Shown here: piece after piece, positions 36,137 through 62,389 of the stretch
Layout: every line of letters begins with the position of its first letter
Numbering within the stretch: the first letter of the stretch is position 1
Origin: Elysia chlorotica
Lineage: Eukaryota > Mollusca > Gastropoda > Plakobranchidae
NCBI GenBank assembly: GCA_003991915.1
Contig: RQTK01000001.1
Location: 1,240,250 to 1,304,249, forward strand
Direction of reading: 5' to 3'
Length of the DNA stretch: 64,000 bases
The notes under the pieces: model-generated
The model's database searches: none
Seen by the model: the letters and a program-made list of their open reading frames with translations, nothing else
What the model was told of the DNA's origin: nothing
Position numbers and translations under genes: made by a program

Positions 36137-36881
36137 AACTGCCACTACATCTACTACTGCTGCTGCTGCTTCTATTTCTACAATAAATACTGTCGGCTGC
36201 AGCTGCTTCCATTAGGACCGTTTAACTGTCGCCATAACCACTATATAACGTCCACACAAAGACAGTATGCAATTTTGTACACGTATTTTTAAAACGTCTT
36301 TGCGTCCACAACAAACACCACCTCCGAGAGTTAGTTTCCCAGTTTAAAATTAAATCGAAACAATCCATGTCTAAAGGTTGAGAGTTGGTAAAAATAAGTT
36401 ACCCTGCAGTACTGTGCATGGTCATTGGTTTTGTTCTTGTTATACTGTTTTACTATGTTTCATTGATTTTAAAGACTCGACAGCTACAAGGTATATATCT
36501 GGTCTCGTATGAGCTTAAAAAAGTCACAATGCACTATTTTCAAACTGGCTTTTTGTCAGGATTATTTAGACTCGAAGTGAGTCGAACTCATATTTGTCAA
36601 GACAGTGAAGAGCACCAGGACTGGGTAGCTCATTTGGTTTTAACGAAGTTTGATACTTGTAGTATTTTGTGCTTCGTCTCTCTATGGGATTTACACAATT
36701 CAGTTAAAAGGGGGCTATCTCCGTTTTCATATATATCAAGTCTTTAACAGGAAAACTGATGTTTTGGCCCCTGGTGAACTGTCTGCCTGAAAATACACAG
36801 TGAAGGCTTTTGCATTTCGTGTTTCTTTTAGAAAAAAAATCCATTTATCTTTCTACAACAGTTGGTAGCAATTGACATATG
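36137..36881. other. Non-coding stretch with one open frame
   Basis: A plus frame (about 36385-36747) contains a hydrophobic segment (MVIGFVLVILFYYVSLI) after an ATG at 36418, with a possible donor after CGACAGCTACAAG. No partner exons were found downstream on the plus strand, so no gene is called. Confidence 0.3.
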
Positions 36882-37127
36882 GGGTTGAGTTTGTCGTCCA
36901 ACATCAGCACTATATAGACTATATTGTGGACGGACCCCAAGACTGGCGTTTGACAATTTTATGTGCTGCCACACACGAGACAGATCGGGGATACCGGACT
37001 TCTGTCTAAGCTGGTCACATTAAACTGACACTGATCCAACCAGTGAGGAGCGCAATCGCCAGGGTTCGAATCGGGACCTTTTGCATAGGAAACCGATGTT
37101 CTACCCCCAGGGCCACCGCACCCCCCA
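36882..37127 (-). mobile_element. tRNA-derived SINE, near full length (head type 1)
   Basis: Minus strand: head GGGGGGTGCGGTGGCCCTGG with GGTTTCCTATGCAAAAGG and B box CGATTCGAACCC; complete body; tail CACAATATAGTCTATATAGT then GATGTTGGACGACAAACTCA. One of the cleanest copies. Confidence 0.88.
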
Positions 37128-40100
37128 ATGTAAAAATCAGAATGATTGTGTAAAATGAATTAATTAGATTTTCCTTCTAATAATAATATAACAGTTTTGA
37201 GAAAACAATCACCAAATGAAAACCCAATATAAGGATTCTCAGACCAAGTTACAGCCAATGGTTAAATTAACAGTATAGTTTCCAGGCTATAGCCTCTTTC
37301 CTCAACAATGATAATAACACACCATGATTCACTAAATAAAACACCCACATAGATTTAAAACAAATCAACTCACATGGTAAATAATCAAGAGAGACACTCA
37401 TTACTTAAAAAAAGTGTAAAAATAACAAAAAAGCATTCAGTGATTTTATATATTTTTTTATTTAATTTTTTTTGGTGTTTTTTTTTATATCATTTTTAAA
37501 ACATTTTTACATTTTTTTTTTCATTTCATTTATTTTATTATTTTTTTTACTTTATTTTATATTCTCAAAAAACATTGTCAACATACTGAAGCAAATATAA
37601 TACTTTTTGTCTGTTCGGGCTTCAAAACATACAAGTAGGGATCATTTTGATATAGTCTTTGCACAACTGAAAAAAAAAAAAATAATAACTTAACACCAAT
37701 TCTTAAATTGTTAAAAACATGACAAATACTATTGAATGATAAATCTTCATCCAACATAAATCAGTTAAAATGTCCTATAGTTAATGTATATATTTTTGGT
37801 TTTAATCAAAGGTGCCACTTTTTTAGCATCTTGATTTCAATCATCACTTCAGAAAAGCACAGAAGAAATTATTCCGTAGCTAACAAAAGTGAGTTACATA
37901 TTTGTTCATTGCTTTTACGGTTTGCTAAAGTATTTGCAATTATCTGGCGAGATATGTTTCAAAAAATTTTTACAATAAAATTAGCTTCAAGGAGTAACTT
38001 GCAAAACTATTTTCAATCAAATTAACATCCTAAAGTAACCATGTAAAAACCTATCAGTGGTTTAGTAAAAATATCAAGATGCTTAAGATAACCTACTGCA
38101 CATAATGGTGACATGTCATGAAAGCAACTTGTAAGATTAAATAAACAGGATCTAAGTTAAGTGATATTGAAAGAAAGTCCAAAGACGGCAGTCATGATAT
38201 CTTTGACTGGCTCTAGAACACATGCACCATAGTGTGCCAATTCCTGACCATTCAGAAACACATTGCCCTATTTACATGTCCTTATTAAATGAAATCTAGC
38301 AATCAATTAAGCTTAGCAGTGATCATATATAATAGAAATTAAATGAAGGCTGGGACTTAAGTTCTACCTCTTAGAGAAAAACACAACAGTTGGTGGTAAA
38401 ATGCCTTATTATGAAGCAAATGAACTAACAACATGATAAAATTGTGCAGTAAAAGCTAAAAAGAAAGCATATAATTTTTTATAGGACTAGCAACCATCAT
38501 GTCATTGATTTTCAAATGTCATGTGGTAGAAATTAAAAAAAATAATTTTTTGGTGGCGCTTAAAAGGACAATAGATTTATTGATATCTCAAAATCTGAAT
38601 TATTGATGTTGTTGAGGTGGTTTAACATCTAACGTCAGCACTGAATAGGCTATAATATGGACGGACCCCAAGATTGACATCTGACTATCTTATGTGCTGC
38701 TACACACGAGACAGGGCGGGGATGCCACGACTCCTGTCACATTAAACTGACACCTACCCAACCAGTAGGAAGCTAAATCGCCAGGGCTCGAATCCGAACC
38801 TTTGCATCGCGAGCCGATGTTCTACCCCAGAGCCACAACTATTCAACAAGAAATTTAACACTGGAAGATAGTGGGAATGGCATTAAAATATAAAATATAA
38901 GCTGATGGACACTTTTTTTCCTACTTAGTGGACAAGTGGCACCTATGTTTATTAAATATTCATTACAAAATCATGTTCACTTCAATCATTGAGAAAAGAC
39001 AAGACAACTTTTAATCCATATTTACAGACTCGTTAAAAAAAAAAAAAAATGCAGTCGAAAATGCTGCCAAATATTATTTTTGTAAACATTAAATGTTTTA
39101 GTACTGAATTTGTTTACTGTCTCGTAAAGCCTATACATGTATATAATTAGTATGGAAAACATATCTATTTCATTTGAAGAGGAGGGGGGGGGGGGGGGGA
39201 CCACATAAACTAATGGGATGAGGATGGAATATCTTATTGGGACTTTGTACTTGTCATCATTAGAATACACACAAAACCCAAAACATGGATCACACCGGTT
39301 GAATCAATATAAAAAGTAAAATAAAATAGCAAAACAGTATGCATGAACCACAAAATCATTCCTTAATTTGTCAGATAAAAAAAATCATTTACATTTTAAC
39401 TTTTTGTGGAAGTATGTTAAAAAAAACGTTTGGACATGATGTCATGTGCCATCTCTAAAGACGCAAATAATAATTTCAGACATGAAATGCAGATAAAGAA
39501 AAAAGAAATCTGTGACTCTTCCACTCTTAGCTTCAGTTAACAATGTTTTTGTTGCCGTTATCCCAAAACCAAAATGTTCTTTCATTACACTAAACATTGA
39601 ATTATGCTAATATTGTCAGAAACATTTTTTAATATGATACATCCTGATAACCACCCCCAAGTCCGACTTTTTTTTACACATACAATTAATGACAATTCAA
39701 CAATCTTTTTGTGTGGACATAAATTATAAACATATTTCCCTATGAGGAACAATCCATGCAGTTGACTTTGTAACTTCATCAGTCAGATCTCAACCTTGAA
39801 AGAAAATCCTACACAATTATGTCCAGTGACTAGCAACAGTTCTGTCTTAATTTGATTGAGCAATTCATGAATGGAAAATAAAGGCAAATGCTCCAGGAGA
39901 ATAATTCTGCAGCGTATTTACCAAGTCACACTTTACCTTACAGAGCAAATAGAATTCACGATCAACATTAGACCCATTATCAAATACTTCAGGGTTACTC
40001 ATCTCCATGTCAAAGTAAGAAAATTCCAGGCTTACTTAACTTTTTTTCTCTTTATATATATATATACACATGTGTGAAGGTGATAAACTAAGATCTATTC

Positions 40101-43100
40101 CTTTTGCCAGATCACACTTTTAAAATTTCCCAAAGACAAATGAATTTACAAAGACTCATACAAAATGTCCACAAGAGAAGAAAAAGGCATGTCAAATGCT
40201 TGAAAGTTTTTAAGTATGTGCACAGTAGTCTACTCAAATTGGAAAACTCTCAATTGGTATTGTAAGACATGCAGTAAAAAGCATTCTTGTGCGTCTATAA
40301 CCCACTTCTCATGAGCAGGTTTCGCTTTAAAATTTTGTTTCAACCTTGAAACAAGGCAAGAGATAAAAGTGAGTAATAAAACCTTGTGACACATTTCAAA
40401 AGTACAAAGACAATAAATTATTCCATGAATGAGCTATTGCTGTTTTTCAAATTAACAAAGAAAGGAGGTGAATCATGTGTCACTAATGTCTTTGCACATC
40501 TGATTTGTCAAAAACACTTACAAATATATATTATATACACATTTATGCACAATTGCTTGTGCATGAGCCATGTCATGCACAACCCATCCCCCACCCTTTT
40601 ATTTGTCATTAACAAAAAAAAACAAAAAACAAAACAAAATCTAAAACAAATAAATATCATAAATCATTAAAATAAAACTTGTGGCAACAGTATCTATACT
40701 ATTCACACATTCACTCTCAATGACCCTGTATGTGCTATATAATTACTCCTAGGAGACTTTTTAAACGCTGTTCCCCGGCCCTCTTCAATTGCAAAGAGCG
40801 TAAGCAAGATCAAAACAAATTAACTCTAAGAAAATACACAATTTGTACCCAGATGCTATTAGCTGTGGTGTTAATTAAGAAAGAAAAAAAAATGTGAGAA
40901 TGAAAATTTGAAATATTGGTCAAATCTAGGAAAACAACATAAGGATACATATCTGAGTACATATTTACTGTGGTGGAATCTTCTCAAGCATATATTATGG
41001 AGTAACGACAATGACAACGGCATCTTTTTGGGCTTTCAATTGATATTGTCATGTGTTGTTGCCCATCTTGTGTGAGAAATTATGCAATATTAACCTTATC
41101 TTGAAAAAAAAGAAAAAGAAAAAACTTTTATTTTTAAACATAATTATGTTAAAATAAAAATGAAGACGCAGGGTCAAAATTCATGAATACCAAAATCATG
41201 CCAAAACCCAATGCTTTTAAGATGGGAAACTTCAGTGCTTTAAAAAAAACAAAATTAAAGACAACTTTAAACAAAATTTATTTATCTCCTAAAATTTAGA
41301 AGCAGACATCAGTTTTCAAAAGCTTTAGCAATTAAGTGTCCGGACAAAAAATAAAATTAAAAAAAAATCTTATATTGTCAAACACCTGCATCAAACATAA
41401 TTCGTGGACATAAAGCTTTGGTATCATAAATTTTCATTATTATTTCAAAATAATTCAAGCTTAAATCGAACAGGCTTGATTGTATGTTTAGATTTGGCTA
41501 CTAATACAGGGCGGTGATACAGTATCACATACCATCTATTGCTTATGTAATATGGATACCATAAAAAAAAAAAATTAAGGACAATTTAAATCTCTGTACA
41601 TCATCATAGAATCTAGTGGAAGTTTAACATTACCTTGTTATGACACAAACTTATAATTGTACACATTTTTTTTTAACCACCAAGATATTTAGATTTTATT
41701 TATATACATCAAACATAGGCCATGTATGTATGGATTGAAGAGAAGTTAAAAGCAAAGAAAATAATGAGCAATCCAATTCCACAAAATTAGCGCTCAATCA
41801 AGAAAATAAGAATTCTGTATATTATAAAAAGACCAAAAAAACAACAACAAAACAAAAAAACAAACACCAAAAACAAAACAAACAAATCAACCTTGATCTT
41901 AATATTAGCGCCTTGTTTCTTGAAGTTAACATTCAATTTTACTTTGAATACAAAAACATTTATACTAGTGCTCCTAGGATAAAACTTCAAGCTATTACTA
42001 TAATTTGGATCTATAGAAGAAATGTTTGTCAACATTTTATGAAGTAGAAGTTCAAATAAATCAATTTTTGTTACTATCACAATATAAATGATGGTGGAGT
42101 ATGCCATCTCAACATTTCATTTACAACATAAGGTGAAAAAAAAAAAGAAAAGAGAAAGGAATTTTTTCCATGCTGCTCTAGCAATGAATATTTAGAATTT
42201 CCAGCTGTTTAGTGATGCCGAACAACAAAAAGAGCTGAAATATACAATGGTCTTTCATTCTGGTAGCCATCAGCATTATAAGAGACGTAGCTTTAGTAAC
42301 TCTTACTGCTGAAGTAACTATTGCAAAGTAGACCACATAAATCCTCTAGAAAAGCAAATTTGTGGCATGGCTTCAAATTATGATGACTGATAAGATGATC
42401 TAAATATTTGATTGATGAAGAAAACTGTTCTTTCCGATGAAAATCTATTGCACCATTGCAAAAGAAATTGAAAGAGAACGTTCGCCTGTTTCAAATTTTA
42501 CCTGCACTCTTTAAGGACACCAAGAAAAATAATTATTGTGAATAAAGAAGGTCAAAACCAACAGAATATTTACTTTTAAATGGCAAATCATTGGCGAACA
42601 AATTCACATTAAAAAATGATTAAAGCCAAGATTTTTGTAAGGCCTATGAGAGTTTCAAAAAGCTATTTTTAGGGATGAACTCCAAAAAACAGAAGTAGAA
42701 TTACCATGTAACATTTGCATATATTTGTGGGTTTTGGGCTTTCAGAAAGCACTGCAGCAGAAATTAATTAGTGTAAGGCTGATCAGGGAAAATGTCAATA
42801 ACAATGGTGAAAGTTTGATGAATTTATAAATCACCAAGGCCATACTAAAATGAAAGAACAATGCAATGAACCGCTTTGAAAGTCATATTTTAAAAACTAC
42901 CAAAGCAATCTATCGGAACTCAAATTACACAATTATCTCTATAAAATAGTAAGCAACCACAGGTGAGACATATTTTTAAATTGTTATGGCATGGAATATT
43001 GTTTGACAGATTATTGCCTGAGACACTGCATTTCGGCAATTGTATGAATGGCCCTAGGAACACAACACACTATGCTCAAGTAAAGAGTTAAAATTGCAAA

Positions 43101-44972
43101 TGTCCAGGGCAATTGTGCACCCATAATTTGACAATATATCAAAAGATAAATTAAAGCTAAAAAGAAAATTTTAATTTATAACCCATTTCAAAACTTTGAA
43201 CTTTAAACTTTGACATAGTAAATTTGAACATAATTTTTGTAATTTTCAGCTCCAACAAACTGGATACCAGGCATTTCATTTGTAAGGGCAAAATGTTTAA
43301 AATGAAAACGAGTAATGGAGGCATTCACATCTTTGCAGATTAATCAAAGACTTAGACCTCATAATAATTTACTGTGAAAATCTGAGACACTTGAAAAAAA
43401 ATATCCACTTTTGGATGACATTTAACAAATAGTTCATTTGTTGCAATGATTTCAATGTATTGCATAAAATATAGAATAATTAATGGATATTATATATTTC
43501 ACCAAAACATAGTCCTGTAATCATACTATTAGTAATAACTACTGGAATGTGCAAAATGCAATTCAGTGTTTCAGTCTACAGCTTCATTTTAAATTAAAGG
43601 TTTTCCTGATACAAAAAACTATAGAAAAGGGAGGGGAAAATGTAATGCTGTAAAGAAAATCATACACCAACCTTATCCACACCAGCTGAAAAGTTTCTGT
43701 CCAGTAAAACATATTTTGATAACATTTAAGAAAGAGTTATGACATAGTGCCACTGTGATAACTTTTTTAAATATGAATTTTTCTGCTTTAGGATAATAAG
43801 GTTTTGGTTTCTTTTCTTTCACAAAAAAAAAAGCCCCACACAAAAACACTGATGATTGTGGCACATTTTACTGAAATATCCAAAACACTTCACTACTTTA
43901 CCAAATCTGTGCTCTTCAAAATGGGCTAAAACATAACCACATAAATACACCAATTGGCTCTTATTGATTAAATTGCATAAATATAGCACCCTTTAATATA
44001 TCTTATGCCTACACAAACAGACAATAACATTAATAATAACAAATAATGCATCTTTACATATTTTTTTCCATCACAATTGAGTAAGTATATGAACAACATA
44101 ACATGAAACATGCTTTAATATTTGAGTTATTAGGCCTTAGGGAAAAACAAGGAATCATTTCATTTATCAGCGAAGGTAGTCAAAAACAGATAGAAAAGGA
44201 ATGAATAATAGGCATGAAGACAGAAAGGCGAAAATTCAATTTTTAAATAACATGTACATTACAACATTGTGTTGTTTTTTTAAAAAATAATTGTGCTTTC
44301 TCTTTTACCTCTGAACTATGAGTAGGTGTGAAAATATTACCAGACAAATTTGAGCAGTTGTTGAACCAATAAAGTACTGTTTTATGTTTAAATCAATTTA
44401 AAAGCTACAGCTCAGCAGCATACATTTGCTTTTTTTTTCTGTGATGACAAACACACATTTTTGGATACTGCACCCTTGAAAATCAAAACTGGGTAGAGCA
44501 TGGTGGAAATTTTACAGCAGCATGATTGAAAAACAATATAATCTGAATTAGGAGGGAAAAAAATGTCAGAACGAAAGGCTTCAGGTTTCGGAAGTCAACA
44601 TAAAGTATTAACATGCATGTTTTTTTTTTTCTTCCTATTCAGGAATAATTTTCTTTGTAATAAAATAACAAGAATAATAAGTATATTTTAAAGACCTATA
44701 ACATATTGGGAGCAATAAGAATGAGATCAAGACATTAATATTTAAATCATTTACTAAGAGGTGAGGCATACACTGATAATTTAACTTATTAAATATTCTC
44801 TCTTCAACTACAATTCATTAAAAAAAACCCAGATCATATACTTAGTTTTTTGACAATTTATGTACACTTTATGGCTGTTAACACTGGAAAAAATACTTTA
44901 ACATGATTAGAGTTTTGACTTGCTGTACATGAAAACCAAGTAGGGTGATATAAAATTCACTAAACATTTGGC
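37128..44972. other. Long AT-rich non-coding region downstream of TENT4
   Basis: Nearly 8 kb with no credible coding sequence. It contains T-rich runs (37440-37560), a G run (39182-39199) and one SINE (38606-38837). Many minus-strand AATAAA hexamers are scattered through it. It could include a very long alternative 3' UTR of TENT4, or be plain intergenic DNA between TENT4 and OSGEP; the sequence alone does not decide. Confidence 0.5.
38606..38837 (-). mobile_element. tRNA-derived SINE (head type 1)
   Basis: Minus strand: head GTGGCTCTGGGGTAGAACAT with CGGCTCGCGATGCAAAGG and B box GGATTCGAGCCC; body with a small deletion; tail CATATTATAGCCTATTCAGT and AAACCACCTCAAC. Same sense as the flanking genes. 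Confidence 0.85.
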
Positions 44973-44978
44973 TTTATT
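44973..44978 (-). terminator. Candidate TENT4 polyadenylation signal (proximal)
   Basis: AATAAA on the minus strand about 50 bases after the TENT4 stop codon. It is the first such hexamer. Use is inferred; more distal signals are abundant. Confidence 0.3.
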
Positions 44979-45028
44979 GAGTAGATTCCAATTGCCCCTT
45001 TGAATGAAACACAAACATTTGCTAAGTA

Positions 45029-57853
<12,825 letters not shown>

Positions 57854-58013
57854 ATAAAAGGTGGGTGTTACTTAACTCAGTCAGCAATTTCAGTTTGGTA
57901 AGGTTCTTCCCTACCCGTTTCACGTCACAGTCCGGCGTAAACAGGCTTAACCCAGCAATAGATTTCACAACCCATGGATAGTCAGAAAGGAAGTTCAAAT
58001 TTGTCCTTCGCCA

Positions 58014-58076
58014 CTACGCATGCGCATGTTTACGAAAACAGCCGAAGTAGAAGGGTGAACCCAAACAACATCCGGG
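58014..58076 (-). promoter_or_regulatory. Probable TENT4 promoter: NRF1-like and ETS-like sites
   Basis: CTACGCATGCGCATG (about 58014-58028) resembles an NRF1 site, and GACCCGGATGTT on the minus strand (about 58068-58079) contains an ETS-type CCGGAT core. They lie 160-230 bases upstream of the TENT4 ATG in a locally GC-richer patch with no obvious TATA box, as expected of a housekeeping promoter. Motif-based inference. Confidence 0.4.
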
Positions 58077-58146
58077 TCGATGTTTAAAAAATCTTGTTTG
58101 AAGTTATTTTCATGGCTGTGTCTAGGTAGACACATGTGTCTAGGTA

Positions 58147-58320
<174 letters not shown>

Positions 58321-60047
58321 GACATGATATTGCTCGCAAATACATAGACACACTTCGACATGTCTCGCTGTGAGAAAATAACAGACTCTGCCTATATTCG
58401 CCCCTTATTCCCCCCTTTCTCCAACGTGAGAAACATTGTGAACTGGAATGAAGGCTCTTAAAATATCAGTCAAGGAAATCCGTGAATAGTTTTGCAGATC
58501 TTCAGCCTATCCTTTATGTTATTAAGGTTTTATCATTGATCTCCATGAAAGGAAAGGACTGAGGAAGGAGTAAAATACCCCTGGTAGAGATATTGGGTAA
58601 CCTGGCGGTGTTTAATCCCGTCTATAAAGACGGATAGAGCATTGTAGGGGAAGATGGTGGTGAAAGCCATGCTTTGACCTATTCAGATAATTGTCAAACG
58701 ACGCCTCACCGAGGCACAGAGGCAAATGGACAGATAGACACAACACAACACATACACACACACACAGACAGACACAACACAACACACACACACACTGATG
58801 TGAAACAGGCGCTGGTCACATTACATGTTAAACTTTATTTTGTTCTGTTAGTGTAGATGTGGGCTTGTAATTGCACTTTTCTCCCGTTTAAAGTGCACCC
58901 AGGTTGTTGTTGTTTTTTTGGATAGTAGGTCGACAAGTACTGAAACTGCGGGTGCTTCTTTGATAATATATGATTATTACCGCCTTAACTAGCTCCGCAT
59001 GTCGTTCCCTGCGTTCGCAAGCAGACGGTGCAATTATTGGCAGATATCAGAAAATGGACACATTCATCTTGTGATAATTTTTCTAGAAATTCGTGAGATG
59101 TAGATCTATTTAAATATTATTAGCGTTGGGTAATTACTAAATAGGGGTGCAAAAATAGCTCAGTTACCACTGCTCAGAACTGAGGAGCAGGAGGTCCAAG
59201 GTTTAAATATTTGGCGTCACCGCTCTTTTTCCACCCTTCCTCTTTAACGTCCATCTCACCAGGACTCCTATGGGACATAAATTAATCTGAATATTGTATT
59301 TTGAGCAATATAAGCGGCCAGATTTGTCTACCATGAGTGCTCTGGATTGACGAGTTGAAGGTCAAGTATTCGATCCTCAGATGGTATTTCCATTTCTGTA
59401 TTGTAGAACTTTCAATTGGTGCTACAAGGGATCTATGCGCATTACCCTTTCAGTCAGGAAACACACAGGAGAAATGTTGTTGTATAAAATACAGGATTCG
59501 AACTGAAACACCACAGCCACATATGTTTAAAATTAAATAAATTTAATTGTGATCACATGCCCAAAACAAAAACAATTACTGGGTTCTCGTTTGTTACCCC
59601 AAGTAATAAAATGTTACCAAAAGCCAAAACAAACATGATGGTGAAATCAACAATCTTTTCAGCGCAATAGAAAAATATAGTTCTGCGACTTTTTAACTAG
59701 AAAGGAGAAACAGTGCCGGTGATATCAGCGCAGCACTAAAAGCATCAGTTAACCATATGAACAGTGCTGGCACGGGTCATTTTTCACAACCTGTCACACG
59801 TGCCAGATCCAGACGTGCCATCTGGGCTTTCGTGAGGACTTCGCGAGGTTTGGCATGTAATCAGTCTTTTTTTAATTTTTAAAATTGAAAATTCCAAGAT
59901 CACGTTTGTCTAGCACTATCAACCAAAAGATTCTTTATTTTTTATTATCTGAATCGAATAAGTATCGTGAGCAAGATTAAGGGAAAGATGATACGATTCA
60001 GTCGAAGGAAGGAGACCAAGAACAAGAAAAGTTTGTGCTATGGAACT
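58321..60047. other. Intergenic DNA, no gene recognised
   Basis: Contains a short CA-rich repeat (about 58734-58796). A weak tRNA-like stretch lies at about 59155-59215 (ATAGCTCAGTTACCACTGCT, then GAGGTCCAAGGTTTAAAT) and may be a decayed SINE head. No coding sequence was supported. Confidence 0.5.
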
Positions 60048-60270
60048 CTTTATTAGTCAAAGTACTAAAGTAGTCAAATAGTATGGGAACGTAGGCTATT
60101 TCTAAGTTAAACGCATGCGTCTACATATCCACAACCATCAGCGACATTTTTACTATTTTTAGAAGGAGAGAGCGTTTTTGAAGGCATATAAATCTTGTAT
60201 TTTTATATCCTTTTTACTTTCCTTGCAAGGTAAACCTTGAATTATGTTTTGTAAAAAAAGCAAAAAAAAA

Positions 60271-60369
<99 letters not shown>

Positions 60370-60750
60370 GCCACTATTACTGTGTCAATTTAGAAAGAAC
60401 CTAAAATTACATGTTCTGCAATAGAAATTAGCCTTTTGAGGGAATATGTAGCGAGTTGTTTTGTTGTTGTTGTTGTTGTTGTTGTTGTTTTTTGTTGTTT
60501 TTTTTTTGTTGTTGTTTTTTTGTTGTTGTTTTTTTTGCTTTTTTTACAAAACATAATTCAAGGTTTACCTTGCAAGGAAAGTAAAAAGGATATAAAAATA
60601 CAAGATTTATATGCCTTCAAAAACGCTCTCTCCTTCTAAAAATAGTAAAAATGTCGCTGATGGTTGTGGATATGTAGACGCATGCGTTTAACTTAGAAAT
60701 AGCCTACGTTCCCATACTATTTGACTACTTTAGTACTTTGACTAATAAAG
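60048..60750. repeat. Perfect inverted repeat, two 222-bp arms
   Basis: The left arm 60048-60269 and the right arm 60529-60750 are exact reverse complements as far as I can compare. The 259-base loop holds an ACT array (60271-60369), a short unique part and a GTT/T-rich run (60463-60528). The arm ends read CTTTATTAGTCAAAGTACTA. The arms carry no gene. Possibilities are a foldback element, a recent inverted duplication, or an assembly artefact. Confidence 0.9.
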
Positions 60751-60859
60751 TGTGTAACTATGTTTTTAATAACGAATAATAAATGTAAATTGTACGGTGT
60801 CTTGATTATCTTTAAATGAAAAATATGATTACTTGTCTTGTTTTTTGTCTTTTTTTTGT

Positions 60860-60960
60860 TTGTTTTTTGTTGATGTTGTTGTTGTTGTTGCTGTTGTTGT
60901 TTTTTTTCTTTGTTTCTGTTTTGTTGTTGTCTTTTTTTTCCAAACATAATTCAAGTTTTA
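60860..60960. repeat. Diverged partial copy of the inverted-repeat arm
   Basis: A GTT/T-rich run followed by CAAACATAATTCAAGTTTTA resembles the inner end of the right arm (CAAAACATAATTCAAGGTTT), suggesting an older related copy next to the palindrome. Confidence 0.45.
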
Positions 60961-61024
60961 ACAGGATAGCGAGGGAAGTTAAAACTGATTTTTAAAGAAT
61001 AAAACAAGTTATTGCCCTTTGAGA

Positions 61025-61026
<2 letters not shown>

Positions 61027-61061
<35 letters not shown>
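61027..61061. repeat. (AG)n microsatellite
   Basis: Short pure AG run. Confidence 0.95.
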
Positions 61062-61063
<2 letters not shown>

Positions 61064-61260
61064 ATGTGTATAAAAAGTTGTTTTAGTAAAAAAAAACCCA
61101 ACAACAATCGATTCATCTTAGTTGGTACATTCTAAAAAATAGACAACAGGATACATCATTAACGCAAGAAAAACATTAACGAACAAAATGTGTTTTAGTT
61201 ATTTTTCTTAAAACCTTCCTGACTTTAAATGTGGCATATCTAAAATGGTGAGGAATTCTT

Positions 61261-61490
61261 TTATTTTCGACCAATGAACAAAAAAGAACGTTCACCATAG
61301 GATTTATAACGTTTCCTGGGGATAATCAAACATTTCATATCATAAAATAAACGAAGCCCCGATCTACCAGGTCGATAGAATTTGATTAAATCTTGTAAAT
61401 ATGTTGGAAGAAGCCTGTTTACGCAATTAAAAGTTAGGATAGCAATTGTACAAGTTTCTTCTTTCTTGAACACGCAGCCGTACAACTTTT
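61261..61490 (-). mobile_element. LINE fragment (C-terminal pol end)
   Basis: The minus strand encodes AILTFNCVNRLLPTYLQDLI, KFYRPGRSGLRLF and CLIIPRKRYKSYGERSF. This matches the conserved end of many non-LTR pol proteins (pattern LTFKCL-LAPSYL-DLL, then VPR-R-KTYGDRSF). The protein stops shortly after; the fragment is truncated on both sides. Clade not assigned. Confidence 0.65.
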
Positions 61491-62389
61491 GTAAAACTGG
61501 CCTGTTGTAGCCAACACTGTTTATATGGTTTTCAGTACTGATATATTAAGATATATTAATTTCCTTGAAGTCACATTCATCTTGATACATTTGGTTTTGG
61601 CAGTGTAAGTGAGCGTCGTACATGAATGATCAGGAATCAAGTTATCGATGGCTGTGGTTTGATGCCATCCACACTGGTTACGACTCAATCTAAAATGTGT
61701 CTTACTTTGTGTGTTGGTGTCTGAACCCATTACACAAGATTCAAATGTTCGATAGCTCTTTTTTATTCAAAGCGCATCACTTGATGTCGAAGAGTCATAA
61801 TGAAGATTGAAGTCTCATATAAACGTAAATTTGATGAAGGTAATGAGATTGAGGCAAATAATTTTTCTAGTTCATCGATCGCTGTAGAGTCTTTTTTAAA
61901 ATTTTATTTGCTTTGGAAGGCAGTGGTCTATATACACAGTAAAGATTCAGAGTCTTCGACTGATTTTGGAGTGTCAATTGTGACGCTTCGAAGGTCTTAA
62001 ATTGCTTCCATACTGTTTGCATGTGCACCTCAAAGAATTTTATATATAATTAGGATGTCGCCTCCACATCTTCCGATATTAGGAAATGACTTATATGCGT
62101 GCGAACGCGGTGCTAAATGATAAAGTATAGATTCATTTCCTTGCTCACCAAGCCATGGCTCTGTTATTAAAAAAAACCCCAACAAATTAACAATAAATGC
62201 CAAGGTAATGGTCCGTTTTAATAAGTCGTTGATGTCTTCAATTTTTTCTTAGATTGTTCGTATATATAATCCACTTGAATAGGGGTGACATTGTCGGGTA
62301 CATTGTAGAGAGACTGGGTGACTGGTTGGATTAAATTTTTTCGATCACACCCATAATTGGAGCGGGGCTGCGGGATCGAAAGGGGGTGG
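61491..62389. other. Non-coding stretch, nothing recognised
   Basis: No supported gene or element; short open frames only. Confidence 0.5.
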
